This document shows positions 10,823 to 18,646 of a stretch of DNA of 64,000 bases, in pieces; the stretch's first letter is position 1; each line of letters opens with the position of its first letter. Source of the stretch: Diaphorobacter sp. HDW4B (GTDB lineage: Bacteria; Pseudomonadota; Gammaproteobacteria; Burkholderiales; Burkholderiaceae_C); the NCBI RefSeq assembly GCF_011305535.1, contig NZ_CP049905.1, positions 3,284,001 to 3,348,000 of the forward strand, written 5' to 3'. The notes below the pieces were generated by a model. The model saw only the letters and a program-made list of their open reading frames with translations. It had not been told where the DNA came from and did not search any database. Position numbers and translations under genes: made by a program.

Positions 10823-11281
10823 ATGACAGCCAAATTTCGCACAGCAGCCAAAACACTGACATCTGCAGCCGTCGCAATCGTGCTGGGTGTTACCGCAATC
10901 GGCGCCACCGCACAGCCGCGTCCCGACATCGTCAGAAACAACGACAACCGTTATGACAACCGCTACGACCAGCGCGGCCATGACAACGACCGCCGTGGCG
11001 ACAACCGACGCGACATGGATCGCCGCCACGACAACCGCCGCGCCGACCCTCCAGGCCATGCTCGCAATGACTACCCACGCGGCGCAGGCCCGGACCACCG
11101 CTGGAACCGAGGCGACCGCGTGCCACCAGCCTATCGCACCAGAAGCTATGTGGTGGATGACTGGCGCGGACACCGCCTGTCGGCACCTCCACGCGGATAC
11201 CAATGGGTTCAATACGGCGGTGACTATCTTCTGGTAGCCGTAGCCACCGGCATCATCGCTTCGATGATTTTGGGGAATTGA
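10823..11281 (+). CDS. RcnB-like periplasmic protein
   Basis: 152 residues. A signal peptide (about 1-30, ending ATAQP) precedes a low-complexity Asp/Arg/Asn/His-rich region (about 35-90, with repeats such as NRYDNRYDQRGHDNDRRGDN). A compact C-terminal domain YVVDDWRGHRLSAPPRGYQW then leads to a hydrophobic end. This layout is that of the RcnB family, which in E. coli is a periplasmic protein modulating nickel/cobalt export. No rcnA or metal transporter lies nearby, so a metal role here is inference only. The start ATG follows a perfect AAGGAGG at 10811-10817. Confidence 0.75.
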   Translation: MTAKFRTAAKTLTSAAVAIVLGVTAIGATAQPRPDIVRNNDNRYDNRYDQRGHDNDRRGDNRRDMDRRHDNRRADPPGHARNDYPRGAGPDHRWNRGDRVPPAYRTRSYVVDDWRGHRLSAPPRGYQWVQYGGDYLLVAVATGIIASMILGN

Positions 11282-11319
11282 TCTTTTTGTTTGTTTGTTT
11301 GATTCGTCGCTCGTTTTAA

Positions 11320-11415
11320 GGCGCCAATACAGCCCCTCATGCGTCGTTGTCGAAGCCTTGCCGTATCGGCATACTGTCTGCGGCTTCACGCCTAGCCTGA
11401 GGGGCTGTCTTGGCG
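11320..11415 (+). repeat. ~95 bp cruciform repeat, copy 1
   Basis: The outer arms ACAGCCCCTCA and TGAGGGGCTGT are perfect inverted repeats. The inner arms GAAGCC and GGCTTC pair around a GTA...TAC core. Related copies are at 22190-22281 (reverse), 46468-46565 (forward) and 52901-52997 (reverse). Confidence 0.88.
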
Positions 11416-11523
11416 TTGTGGCTACCAACTCCACGGCCCGCTGCGCTTCATAAGCTCGCTCCAGCAAGCGGGAACCAAGACCAATCAATACAAAGTTAAA
11501 GTCGGCGCACTACTCGCGCACAG

Positions 11524-11720
11524 GCATCTCGCGCAGTCGCGAGATGCAGCACGAGCGAAGCAAAGTGCCGAATCACACCTCTTCCAAACTGATTTCCGGC
11601 GGTTGTCCGAGCAGAGTGACGAAGGAACGCCGCGAGTTCTGCCGGAGGTATTCAAAGCGTTTTTTGGTGACTTTTTGGCGCAAGCAAAAAGTTACTGCCC
11701 AGCCGGGGGCAGTCCCGGCC
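11524..11720 (+). repeat. ~200 bp three-hairpin repeat, copy 1
   Basis: It starts with the hairpin GCATCTCGCG-cagt-CGCGAGATGC (11524-11547). It contains CTTTTTG...CAAAAAG and ends with ACTGCCC...GGGCAGT. Other copies are at 15321-15525 and 52598-52794 (both reverse). Confidence 0.88.
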
Positions 11721-11782
11721 TCCGTAAGCAACCACCCAACCCAAGCCAAAACAGCAAACGAAACAAGAGAGCAGGAGAGAGC

Positions 11783-12331
11783 TTAGTAACTCCGTCCCGA
11801 CCGATACATCGCATGTTGCCTGCGATTCAACTCCGCCACCTCCCCAACCCGCGCCATAGCCGCCCCCGCATGCGCATGCGTAATCGCCAACCCCAGCGCA
11901 TCGGCCGCATCCGTCCCCGGCAACCCTGGCAGTTGCAGCAATCGCCGCACCATCTCCTGCACCTGGTTCTTCGCCGCACGCCCATGGCCGACCATGGCTT
12001 TTTTCATCTGCAGCGCGGTGTATTCGGCCACCGGCAAATCCTGCGAAACCAGTGCCGCCAGCGCCGCGCCGCGCGCCTGTCCGAGCAGCAGGGTCGATTG
12101 CGGATTCACGTTCACGAACACGATTTCCACTGTGGCCTGATCAGGCTGGTAGCGCTTGACCACTTCGGTCACGCCCTCGAACAGCACCTTCAGGCGACCG
12201 GGCAGGTCGCCGCGCGCGAGCTGTGTCGTGCGGATGGTGCCGCTCGCCACGTAGCTCAGATGATGGCCGTCCACATCCACCACGCCAAAGCCGGTGGTCT
12301 GCAGGCCGGGGTCGATTCCCAGAATTCTCAC
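11783..12331 (-). CDS. ruvC: Holliday junction resolvase RuvC
   Basis: Metal-dependent endonuclease that cuts four-way DNA junctions with RuvAB during recombinational repair. The product is 182 residues, against ~173 in E. coli. Catalytic acidic residues are visible: Asp7 in MRILGIDPG, Glu in [12 protein letters not shown], and the C-terminal pair in [13 protein letters not shown]. The C-terminal tail ([17 protein letters not shown]) is slightly longer than usual. The gene stands alone on the minus strand, with the composite repeat directly downstream and a 480 bp gap upstream. ruvAB are not in the window. Confidence 0.96.
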   Translation of the reverse strand: MRILGIDPGLQTTGFGVVDVDGHHLSYVASGTIRTTQLARGDLPGRLKVLFEGVTEVVKRYQPDQATVEIVFVNVNPQSTLLLGQARGAALAALVSQDLPVAEYTALQMKKAMVGHGRAAKNQVQEMVRRLLQLPGLPGTDAADALGLAITHAHAGAAMARVGEVAELNRRQHAMYRSGRSY

Positions 12332-12423
12332 GCGCTGTGTTTCTTTCTTTCCTTACCCAGACATTTCAGTTCCGTAGGATGGCTCTGAAAGTTGAGGGAT
12401 TCCGATAGATGGAACGTTAAAAA

Positions 12424-12530
12424 TTGTCCAACAAAAGTTTTCTCAAGCTTCTAGACTGTAGCCGGAATGGAACCTGGTTGTCGGGAGACGAAGCGCAACA
12501 TGAAAACAGGTTCCTTGTTTGTTGGACAAA
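12424..12530 (+). promoter_or_regulatory. Pair of inverted operator-like palindromes upstream of the IclR-type gene
   Basis: TTGTCCAACAAA (12424-12435) and TTTGTTGGACAA (12518-12529) are exact reverse complements of each other. Each is itself palindromic: TTGT-CCA-ACAA, and TTTGT-TGG-ACAAA with one more base at 12530. Two copies of a short palindrome between a regulator and its divergent neighbour suggest binding sites, possibly for the IclR-type protein encoded at 12813. The rest of the gap 12332-12812 shows no gene that I can support. Confidence 0.5.
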
Positions 12531-12812
12531 AAAGGTGGGTCGTCGCGGCGCTTCAAACCGTGTGCTCACCATAACAGGCGATCCGGACAGGGGCGAGGTG
12601 TGATTGTTGTGTGATGGTCCGCCGGATTGACCGAAGAAAGCTAAAGCAGTGCCCGTGTATTTGATGATGACTGTCTCTACCCCGGCAGCGGTCTCCTGTA
12701 GGAGTCGCTTGCCAGCCGTCACCATGATCGTCGCCCACCGTGACGAGCAGGTGAGCGTGTCGATGTTGTCTTTGTCGTCGCTCCATTCTTCAACATGGGG
12801 AGTGGCCGCGCC

Positions 12813-13655
12813 ATGAGCACCGAAGTTCGCTCCGTGCAGCGCGCGCTGCAGATTCTCCGAGTCATGAACGAACGTGTGAGCTGGACGCTGCAGGAGCTGC
12901 ACCAGCGCACGGGCCTTGCCAAATCCACGTTGCATCGTTTGCTCAGCACGCTGGAGACCGAGAAATACGTGCGCACCGATCCGCATGTCTACGGCCACTA
13001 CCAGCTCACGCAGGCGGTGGGCAATCTGAGCTGCGGCGTGACCACGCAGATGCAGCTCGCCGAATTGGCCGCGCCCATCATGGTGAGCACCACACACGCC
13101 ATCAAATGGCCGCTGTCGTTGGGCGTGATTGATCGCCACCAGATCCGCATCGTCTACTGCACCATGCCCTACAGCCCGTATGCGATTCGTCCATCGAGCG
13201 TGGGCCGGAAGTACGAGTTGACCGAGTCCGCATCGGGCCGTGCCTATCTCGCGTTCTGCGATCCGGCCGAGCGCCGCATCCTGATCGAAGAGATGAACAG
13301 CCGCGAAGACGACGGCCCGCGTCTGACCGATCTGCGCGCGCTGCGCCACTCGATCCGCGAGATCCGCAAGCAGGGCTTTGCCGTGCGTTACGGCCACCAT
13401 CGTTCGGAGAGTGCGGCGCTGGCCGTGCCGGTGTTCAGTGCCGGCATGCTGCGCGGTGTGATGGTCTACACGACGTTTGCCCGCCAGATGGATGAACGCA
13501 TGCTCAAGCGCGCCGTGCCCACCGTGCTGGCCACCGCACAACGCGTGGGCGAAGCACTCGCGCCCGCATTGCGCGCGGGTGGTTCGGTGAACGGCTATGC
13601 GTTGAATGGCAGCAGTGCAGGCGGTCGTGCCGAACCTGTGGCGCGCGTCGCCTGA
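12813..13655 (+). CDS. IclR-family transcriptional regulator (MhpR-like)
   Basis: 280-residue DNA-binding regulator. The N-terminal winged helix-turn-helix (about 1-75) reads VRSVQRALQILRVMN, then LHQRTGLAKSTLHRLLSTLE. The C-terminal IclR effector-binding domain contains SVGRKYELTESASGRAYLAF and QGFAVRYGHHRSESAALAVPV. It resembles MhpR-type activators of aromatic catabolism, but no catabolic operon is adjacent and the effector is unknown. The ATG at 12813 is preceded by GGGGAG. An alternative ATG at 12795 adds six residues. A pair of inverted palindromes lies upstream. Confidence 0.88.
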   Translation: MSTEVRSVQRALQILRVMNERVSWTLQELHQRTGLAKSTLHRLLSTLETEKYVRTDPHVYGHYQLTQAVGNLSCGVTTQMQLAELAAPIMVSTTHAIKWPLSLGVIDRHQIRIVYCTMPYSPYAIRPSSVGRKYELTESASGRAYLAFCDPAERRILIEEMNSREDDGPRLTDLRALRHSIREIRKQGFAVRYGHHRSESAALAVPVFSAGMLRGVMVYTTFARQMDERMLKRAVPTVLATAQRVGEALAPALRAGGSVNGYALNGSSAGGRAEPVARVA

Positions 13656-13668
13656 TGTGATGCTCTGA

Positions 13669-14409
13669 TCAGGGCAGCTCGGCGCGGTTCATGCGGCCCA
13701 TGATGATGCGCGTGCGGCCGTTCAGATAGGCCGACTGCGGCTGCTTTTCAAAGCGTTTGGGCGCGGGCAGCATCACGGCCAGACGAGCGGCTTCGGCGCT
13801 GCTCAGTTGGTTGGCGTTCTTCTTGAAGTAGCGCTGCGCAGCCGCCTGCGCGCCGAACACGCCTTCGCCCCATTCGACGTTGTTCAAGTAGATTTCGAGA
13901 ATGCGCTGCTTGGACAGCAACTGCTCCAGCAGCATGGCAAGCACCAGTTCCTGACCCTTGCGCAGCATGCTGCGTTCGCCCGAGAGCAGCAGGTTCTTGG
14001 CGAGTTGCTGTGTGATGGTGGAGCCGCCGCGAATGCGCACGGGGCGTTGCTTGGCCTTGGGGTTGGTTTCCATGCGCTGCTCGGCCAGTTCCTGCAGCTT
14101 GTTGTTGCGCTCCCAGTTCTTTTCGATGGCCGTCCAGTCCACGCCGTCATGGTTGACGAATCCGTCGTCTTCCGACGCGACCACCGCGCGCTTGAGGCTG
14201 TCGGAAATCTGCGCGTACGGAACCCATTCCTGCTTCCAGTGCAGCGAGCCGTCCGAGGTCATCTGCTGCCAGAGCTGCGAACGCTGGAAGGTGGTCGATT
14301 CCGGATCGACCACAATCATGAGCGCAACGCGCAGCACAAAGAACAGTTGCAGCGCGATGAATGCCAGCACCACCAGGGCCAGCCAGCGTGTGATTGCTTT
14401 CAACAACAT
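13669..14409 (-). CDS. mtgA: Monofunctional peptidoglycan glycosyltransferase MtgA
   Basis: GT51-family enzyme that polymerises lipid II into glycan strands without transpeptidase activity. It is 246 residues with one N-terminal transmembrane helix (about 8-32) and the periplasmic GT51 domain. Motifs in order: VVASEDDGFVNHDGVD (catalytic Glu), RGGSTITQQLAKNLLL, RKGQELVLAMLLE, and KQRILEIYLNNVEWG. It lies 27 bp downstream of aroE on the same strand and is probably co-transcribed with it, an arrangement common in beta-proteobacteria. Confidence 0.96.
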   Translation of the reverse strand: MLLKAITRWLALVVLAFIALQLFFVLRVALMIVVDPESTTFQRSQLWQQMTSDGSLHWKQEWVPYAQISDSLKRAVVASEDDGFVNHDGVDWTAIEKNWERNNKLQELAEQRMETNPKAKQRPVRIRGGSTITQQLAKNLLLSGERSMLRKGQELVLAMLLEQLLSKQRILEIYLNNVEWGEGVFGAQAAAQRYFKKNANQLSSAEAARLAVMLPAPKRFEKQPQSAYLNGRTRIIMGRMNRAELP

Positions 14410-14436
14410 CGCCCGGATTCTCGCGCAAACGCGGGT

Positions 14437-15282
14437 TCAGCGCCCAGCGGCGATTTCCGCGCGCAACTCGCGCAGCACTTGCTCGGCAGGAGGCCGCACG
14501 CCGCGCCAGATGGCAAAGGATTCCGCAGCTTGCTCGACCAGCATGCCGAGACCATCGCGCGCCACGGCTCCGTTGCGCGTGGCCCAGTCGAGAAAGCCCT
14601 GGGCCTTTTCGCCGTACATCATGTCGTAGGCGAGCGAGCCTTGGCGCAGCACGCTGGCAGGCACGGGCGATTCGGCACCGGCCAGACTGCTGGCCGTGCC
14701 GTTGATGACGATGTCGAAATCTTCGGTGATCGCCACATCGAGCGCGCTCACGGCCAGTGCGGTGCCGGTTTCTTTGGCGATGGCGGCGTGGCTGTCGGCC
14801 AGATGCTGTGCCTTTTCGACCGTGCGGTTGGCGATGACTATGCAGCGCGGCTTCTCGCGCAGCAGCGGGCCGAGCACGCCTGCGGCAGCACCGCCCGCGC
14901 CGATCAACAGCACATCTTGGCCGGCGATCTTCACGCCCGCGTTGCGGGTGATGTCGGCGACGATGCCGAGTCCGTCGGTATTGTCTGCGTTGATCGTGCC
15001 GTCGGCATGGAGTGTCAGCGTGTTGGCTGCGCCTGCCAGGGTCACTCGTTCGCTTTTTGTTGTCGCGAGGTTGGCGGCTTCCAGCTTGAAGGGGACGGTG
15101 ATGTTGCAGCCTTTGCCGCCTTGCGCTGCGAGTTCCTTGACTGCTTCAGGGAAAGCGTTCAGGTCCACCAATTGGCGGGAGTAGATCACTGGCTGGCCGG
15201 TGAGTTCGGCGAAGCGGGTGTGGATCCAGGGGGAGCGGCTGTGGGCGATGGGGTTGCCCATCACGCAATATTTTTCTGTCAT
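14437..15282 (-). CDS. aroE: Shikimate dehydrogenase
   Basis: NADPH-dependent enzyme reducing 3-dehydroshikimate in aromatic amino acid synthesis. Started at the ATG at 15282 it is 281 residues and begins MTEKYCVMGNPIAHSRSPWIH, the family N-terminus with the substrate-binding Ser-x-Ser. The catalytic Lys is in NITVPFKLEA, the NADP-binding loop is LLIGAGGAAAGVLGPL, and NRTVEKA and NADNTDGLG are conserved. An in-frame extension to 15414 is translation of the ~200 bp repeat just upstream and should not be annotated as coding. Confidence 0.96.
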   Translation of the reverse strand: MTEKYCVMGNPIAHSRSPWIHTRFAELTGQPVIYSRQLVDLNAFPEAVKELAAQGGKGCNITVPFKLEAANLATTKSERVTLAGAANTLTLHADGTINADNTDGLGIVADITRNAGVKIAGQDVLLIGAGGAAAGVLGPLLREKPRCIVIANRTVEKAQHLADSHAAIAKETGTALAVSALDVAITEDFDIVINGTASSLAGAESPVPASVLRQGSLAYDMMYGEKAQGFLDWATRNGAVARDGLGMLVEQAAESFAIWRGVRPPAEQVLRELRAEIAAGR

Positions 15283-15320
15283 GACGAATCGAGCGGCTGT
15301 GTATTGGTTGAGCGCGGATG

Positions 15321-15525
15321 TCGGGACTGCCCCCGACAGGGCAGTCACTTTTTGCTTGCGCGCAAAAAGTAACCAAAAACGCGCTGGAATTCGGGGGCAT
15401 GCGGCAGAACTCACTTTGCGCCGAAGGCGCGCCGTTCGGACAACCGCCGCGAGTCAGATTTTAATGAAGAGGTGTTTGCGGCACTTCGCTTTGCTCGTGC
15501 CTGCATCTCGCGTGTCGCGAGATGC
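15321..15525 (-). repeat. ~200 bp three-hairpin repeat, copy 2
   Basis: Reverse orientation relative to copy 1 and more diverged. It fills the gap between tonB-like and aroE, and its GCATCTCGCG-tgt-CGCGAGATGC hairpin (15503-15525) lies 4 bp beyond the tonB-like stop. The end hairpin ACTGCCC...GGGCAGT and the middle CTTTTTG...CAAAAAG are kept although the loops differ. Confidence 0.85.
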
Positions 15526-15529
15526 ATTT

Positions 15530-16390
15530 TCAGCGCACGTCGGTTTCGAGGGTTTGGTCTCTTGTGAACTTGAAGCGGGAGACGACTGCGATCTGGTCGG
15601 CCTTGGAGCGCATGGCGGGGCCGAAGTGGCCGTAGGGGCCGGCTGCGCGGGCGATGGCTTCTGCGCGGCGGTCGAGTAGCTTGTTGCCCGAGGTCTGGGC
15701 GACTTCGGTTTCGAGCACGCGGCCGTCGTGGTTGACGGTGATGATCATGATGAGCTCACCGTAGAGCTTCTTGCCGCCTGCTTCGGGGAAGTTTTCCGTG
15801 CCCTTGTCCTCGACCTTGCGGCGCAGCGCGTCGTAGTAGACGGCGTAGACCTCTTCGCGCGTGGCGGGGCTGATGTAGCGTTTCTTGGGACGCGCGTTTT
15901 CTTCGTTGATGCGCTTTTCGATCTCGGCCAGCACCTTCAGGAGTTGCTTGCGTTTTTCTTCCTGCACTTCCTTTTCGGCGTTCTTGCTGTCGGGGCGCGG
16001 GTCGGGCGGCGGCAGGTGGGCGAGTTCCTTGCGCAGTTGCGCGAGGAGCTGGGTCTGCTGCTCCATCATGGAGTCCATCTTGCGCTGGGCTTCTTCCAGA
16101 TCGTCGCCGACAGCCGTGAGTGCCGAGTAGGGCAGCGGGCTGGTGGCGCGGCCTGCAGCGGCCTCGCCGCCACCGGCCAGCGACGATTGCGCGATGGCCT
16201 GCGCCTTGTCGGGTGCTTCTTTGGATTTGGCGTTGACCAGGATGACTTCCAACGGCGTGTCCTCGAACACGCGGTTGAAGCTTTCAGGGTCGACGAAGCG
16301 CACCGTCAGCAGTGCTGCGTGGACGATGACGGAGGCTCCGAGCGCCAGTTGCAGGACGCTCAGTTTCTGGAGGAAGGCGGGCAGTTTCAC
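15530..16390 (-). CDS. TonB-family energy transducer-like protein
   Basis: 286 residues. One N-terminal membrane anchor (about 12-32) is followed by a periplasmic helical/coiled-coil stretch with DDLEEAQRKMDSMMEQQTQ and an acidic-basic segment. A TonB C-terminal domain follows (YGELIMIITVNHDGRVLETEVAQTS..., ending FKFTRDQTLETDVR). TonB proteins pass proton-motive-force energy to outer-membrane receptors. No exbB/exbD are near. It starts with GTG overlapping the exonuclease stop (GTGA), so the two are translationally coupled. The coiled-coil middle in place of a Pro-rich spacer is unusual for a classical TonB, and a TolA-like role is an alternative. Confidence 0.75.
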   Translation of the reverse strand: MKLPAFLQKLSVLQLALGASVIVHAALLTVRFVDPESFNRVFEDTPLEVILVNAKSKEAPDKAQAIAQSSLAGGGEAAAGRATSPLPYSALTAVGDDLEEAQRKMDSMMEQQTQLLAQLRKELAHLPPPDPRPDSKNAEKEVQEEKRKQLLKVLAEIEKRINEENARPKKRYISPATREEVYAVYYDALRRKVEDKGTENFPEAGGKKLYGELIMIITVNHDGRVLETEVAQTSGNKLLDRRAEAIARAAGPYGHFGPAMRSKADQIAVVSRFKFTRDQTLETDVR

Positions 16391-18504
16391 GGCGCCTGAT
16401 TATCACTGTTGTCGGAGCTTTTGGGCTTGGCTTGTGTGCCTTGTGGCGCATCTGCCGCATCGGTTTCGTTGACGTCGACCGCAATTGCGATCGGACCTGC
16501 CACCGAATCGTCGTCCTCGTCCTCTTCGCTGACTGCGCCGTCGTCGCCTGCGTCGTCCGGATCGTCCAGACGCTGCAGCACGGTGCCGTGGATGTCGAGC
16601 GTGATTTCGTCGATGTCGCCGAGCTTGATGAGAGAGCGCGCGCCGCGTGGCAGGTTCTGCGCACCGAGCACGGAGATGACCAGCGGCAGCGCATCGGCAC
16701 GCACCAGCATGCCGGCGCCGCCGTTGTCCTTGATGACGGTGGCTTCGAGTTCGGTGATGCTGTTCTGCTCCAGATACTTCAGCGTCCAGAAGCGTTCCAT
16801 GCTGGCCTGATAACCGTTGTAGGCACCGTAGGCCGCATCGAAGCTGGAGATGATGGAGAACAGGTCCGCATCCTTGGGTTTGAATGGCGCGGCGAGCGCT
16901 GCGGTCTTGCCATGGCGCGCGCAGGCGATGATCTGCCATTGGTTCACCAGGTCGACATAGCGACGCAGTGGCGAGGTGGACCATGCATAGCACTTCACGC
17001 CGATGCCTGCATGTGGCTGGGCCTTGGTGCCCATGCGCACTTTCACGCCGGGGGCGAGTGAGTACTGGCTGCGATAGATGCCGGGCACGCCGTGGTCGGC
17101 GAGCAGTTGGCCCCAGGTGCTGTTGGCGACGATGGCGGCTTCGGCCACGATGAGGTCGAGCGGCGCACCGCGCTTGCGCGTGGTGATGCTGACGGTTTCG
17201 TTGCCGGTGGGTTCCGCGCCGTTGTTGCCTTCGAGGCGAAAGTTGTAGTCGGGACGGTTGAAGGTTTCGGGCTTGCCACGAACCACCTCGCGACCGGCCT
17301 TGAGCTTTTGCGCGAGCTTGAACAGGAACGACAGTTCGGCGCGGCGGTCCAGCAGCTCCTGCGGCGAGCCATCGACCATGATCGATGCGTCGTTCAGCCA
17401 CTCTTCGGTCACGATGTGGTCAAGCTTGTCGTGGCGCAGATTGACGGCGACCGGCACGCGTTCGAGCTTGGTCTCGGTGCCGGTGATCTCCAGCGTCTCT
17501 TCATTGATCGTCACATAGAGCGACACGGCGGGATTCGCGCGGCCTTCGTCGAGCGTGTAGATCTTCACCACCTCGTCGGGCAGCATGGTGATCTTGTAGC
17601 CCGGCATGTAGACCGTGGACAGGCGCGAGCGGCCGAGATGATCGATCGGCGTGCCCGGGCCAATCGCCAGACCCGGCGCGGCGATGTGCACGCCGAGCGT
17701 CACGGTGCCGGTGCCGAGGCCTTGCACGGACAGCGCATCGTCGATTTCGGTGGTCTGCGAATCGTCGATGGAATAGGCCTGCACGGGCGCGAGCGGCAGG
17801 TCCTGCGGCGGCTGCGGCGCGGTGACTTGCGGGAAGCCGGTGCCCTTGGGGAAGTTCTCGAACAAGAAGCGCTTCCAGTGGAATTCGTAGGCCGAGTCGA
17901 TTGCGCCTGCGGCCTGCAGCAGATCGAGCGGCGCCTTGTGCGTGGCGCGGCTGGCATCGACGACGGCCTTGTATTCGGGCGCGTTCTTGTCGGGCTTGAA
18001 CAGAATCTTGTAGAGCTGATCGCGGATCGGCTGCGGGCACACGCCTGCACCGAGTTCCTGCGCCCAACCGGCAATCTGCTCCTGGATCAACCGCTTTTTC
18101 TCGATGGCGGCCAGTGCCTGCTGCAGGATTTCTGCGGACGCTTTCTTGAAGCGCCCCTTGCCCGCACGGCGGAAATAGTGCGGCGCGTCGTACAGGGCGA
18201 GCAGTGCGGCGGCCTGCTCGGTGATCGAGGCCGATTCCGAGAAATAGTCGCGTGCCAGATCGGCAAAGCCGAACTCGTCCTCGGGCGCGAATTCCCAGGC
18301 CAGATCCAGCTCGATGGTCGCGGCCAGCTCGCGGCCCTTGGCCAGCAGTTCTGCGGGCGCGGGCTTGTCGAACTTCATCAGAATGTTGGCGGCCTTGACC
18401 TTGACGCGTTTTCCAGAGTCAAGCTCGATCTGAGCCGAGCTTTCTGCTTCAGACAGGATGCGGCCAGCCTGAAACTTGCCGGCTTCTTCGAATAGTGCAT
18501 GCAT
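16387..18504 (-). CDS. RNB-domain exoribonuclease (RNase II/R family)
   Basis: 705-residue 3'-to-5' exoribonuclease. The catalytic RNB domain contains SIDDSQTTEIDDALSV, with the clustered Asp residues that bind Mg2+, and HIAAPGLAIGPGTPIDHLGR. SPLRRYVDLVNQWQ marks its end, and an S1-like region and an acidic tail (VSEEDEDDDSVAGP) complete the protein. It starts at the ATG at 18504 (MHALFEEAGKFQAGRIL). The in-frame extension beyond has no family similarity. The N-terminus lacks the classical cold-shock domains seen in E. coli RNase R, so this is the shorter VacB/RNase II-like type. It overlaps the tonB-like gene by 4 bp. Confidence 0.9.
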   Translation of the reverse strand: MHALFEEAGKFQAGRILSEAESSAQIELDSGKRVKVKAANILMKFDKPAPAELLAKGRELAATIELDLAWEFAPEDEFGFADLARDYFSESASITEQAAALLALYDAPHYFRRAGKGRFKKASAEILQQALAAIEKKRLIQEQIAGWAQELGAGVCPQPIRDQLYKILFKPDKNAPEYKAVVDASRATHKAPLDLLQAAGAIDSAYEFHWKRFLFENFPKGTGFPQVTAPQPPQDLPLAPVQAYSIDDSQTTEIDDALSVQGLGTGTVTLGVHIAAPGLAIGPGTPIDHLGRSRLSTVYMPGYKITMLPDEVVKIYTLDEGRANPAVSLYVTINEETLEITGTETKLERVPVAVNLRHDKLDHIVTEEWLNDASIMVDGSPQELLDRRAELSFLFKLAQKLKAGREVVRGKPETFNRPDYNFRLEGNNGAEPTGNETVSITTRKRGAPLDLIVAEAAIVANSTWGQLLADHGVPGIYRSQYSLAPGVKVRMGTKAQPHAGIGVKCYAWSTSPLRRYVDLVNQWQIIACARHGKTAALAAPFKPKDADLFSIISSFDAAYGAYNGYQASMERFWTLKYLEQNSITELEATVIKDNGGAGMLVRADALPLVISVLGAQNLPRGARSLIKLGDIDEITLDIHGTVLQRLDDPDDAGDDGAVSEEDEDDDSVAGPIAIAVDVNETDAADAPQGTQAKPKSSDNSDNQAP

Positions 18505-18646
18505 GACAGCTATTTTCCCATGGCGCGAGGGCTTGCACGCGCAGGTGCCCAGTTGGACACAAGGATTTGCGGTTGGCACCCGGATGGATAGCCCCGCAGG
18601 TCTATGATTCGCAGCTTGTCTTACGCGCTTATCTCTGCGCGCACCC

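Larger units (their letters stand above)
11313..11720 (+). repeat. Composite repeat, left arm of a ~408 bp inverted repeat
   Basis: This intergenic block is nearly identical to the reverse complement of 52598-53006, with only scattered differences and a short variable patch near 11420-11450. It contains one copy of the ~95 bp cruciform repeat (11320-11415), a linker, and one copy of the ~200 bp three-hairpin repeat (11524-11720). Open frames crossing it (for example one encoding FGDFLAQAKSYCPAGGSPG) are translations of the repeat and not genes. The gap 11282-11782 holds nothing else that I can see. Confidence 0.9.

Noticed and set aside
11603-12388. Open frame encoding FGDFLAQAKSYCPAGGSPG and related frames at 14437-15414 and 51384-53045.
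   Set aside because: They are translations of the ~200 bp repeat and of antisense sequence. The same peptide appears wherever the repeat occurs and changes frame between copies.
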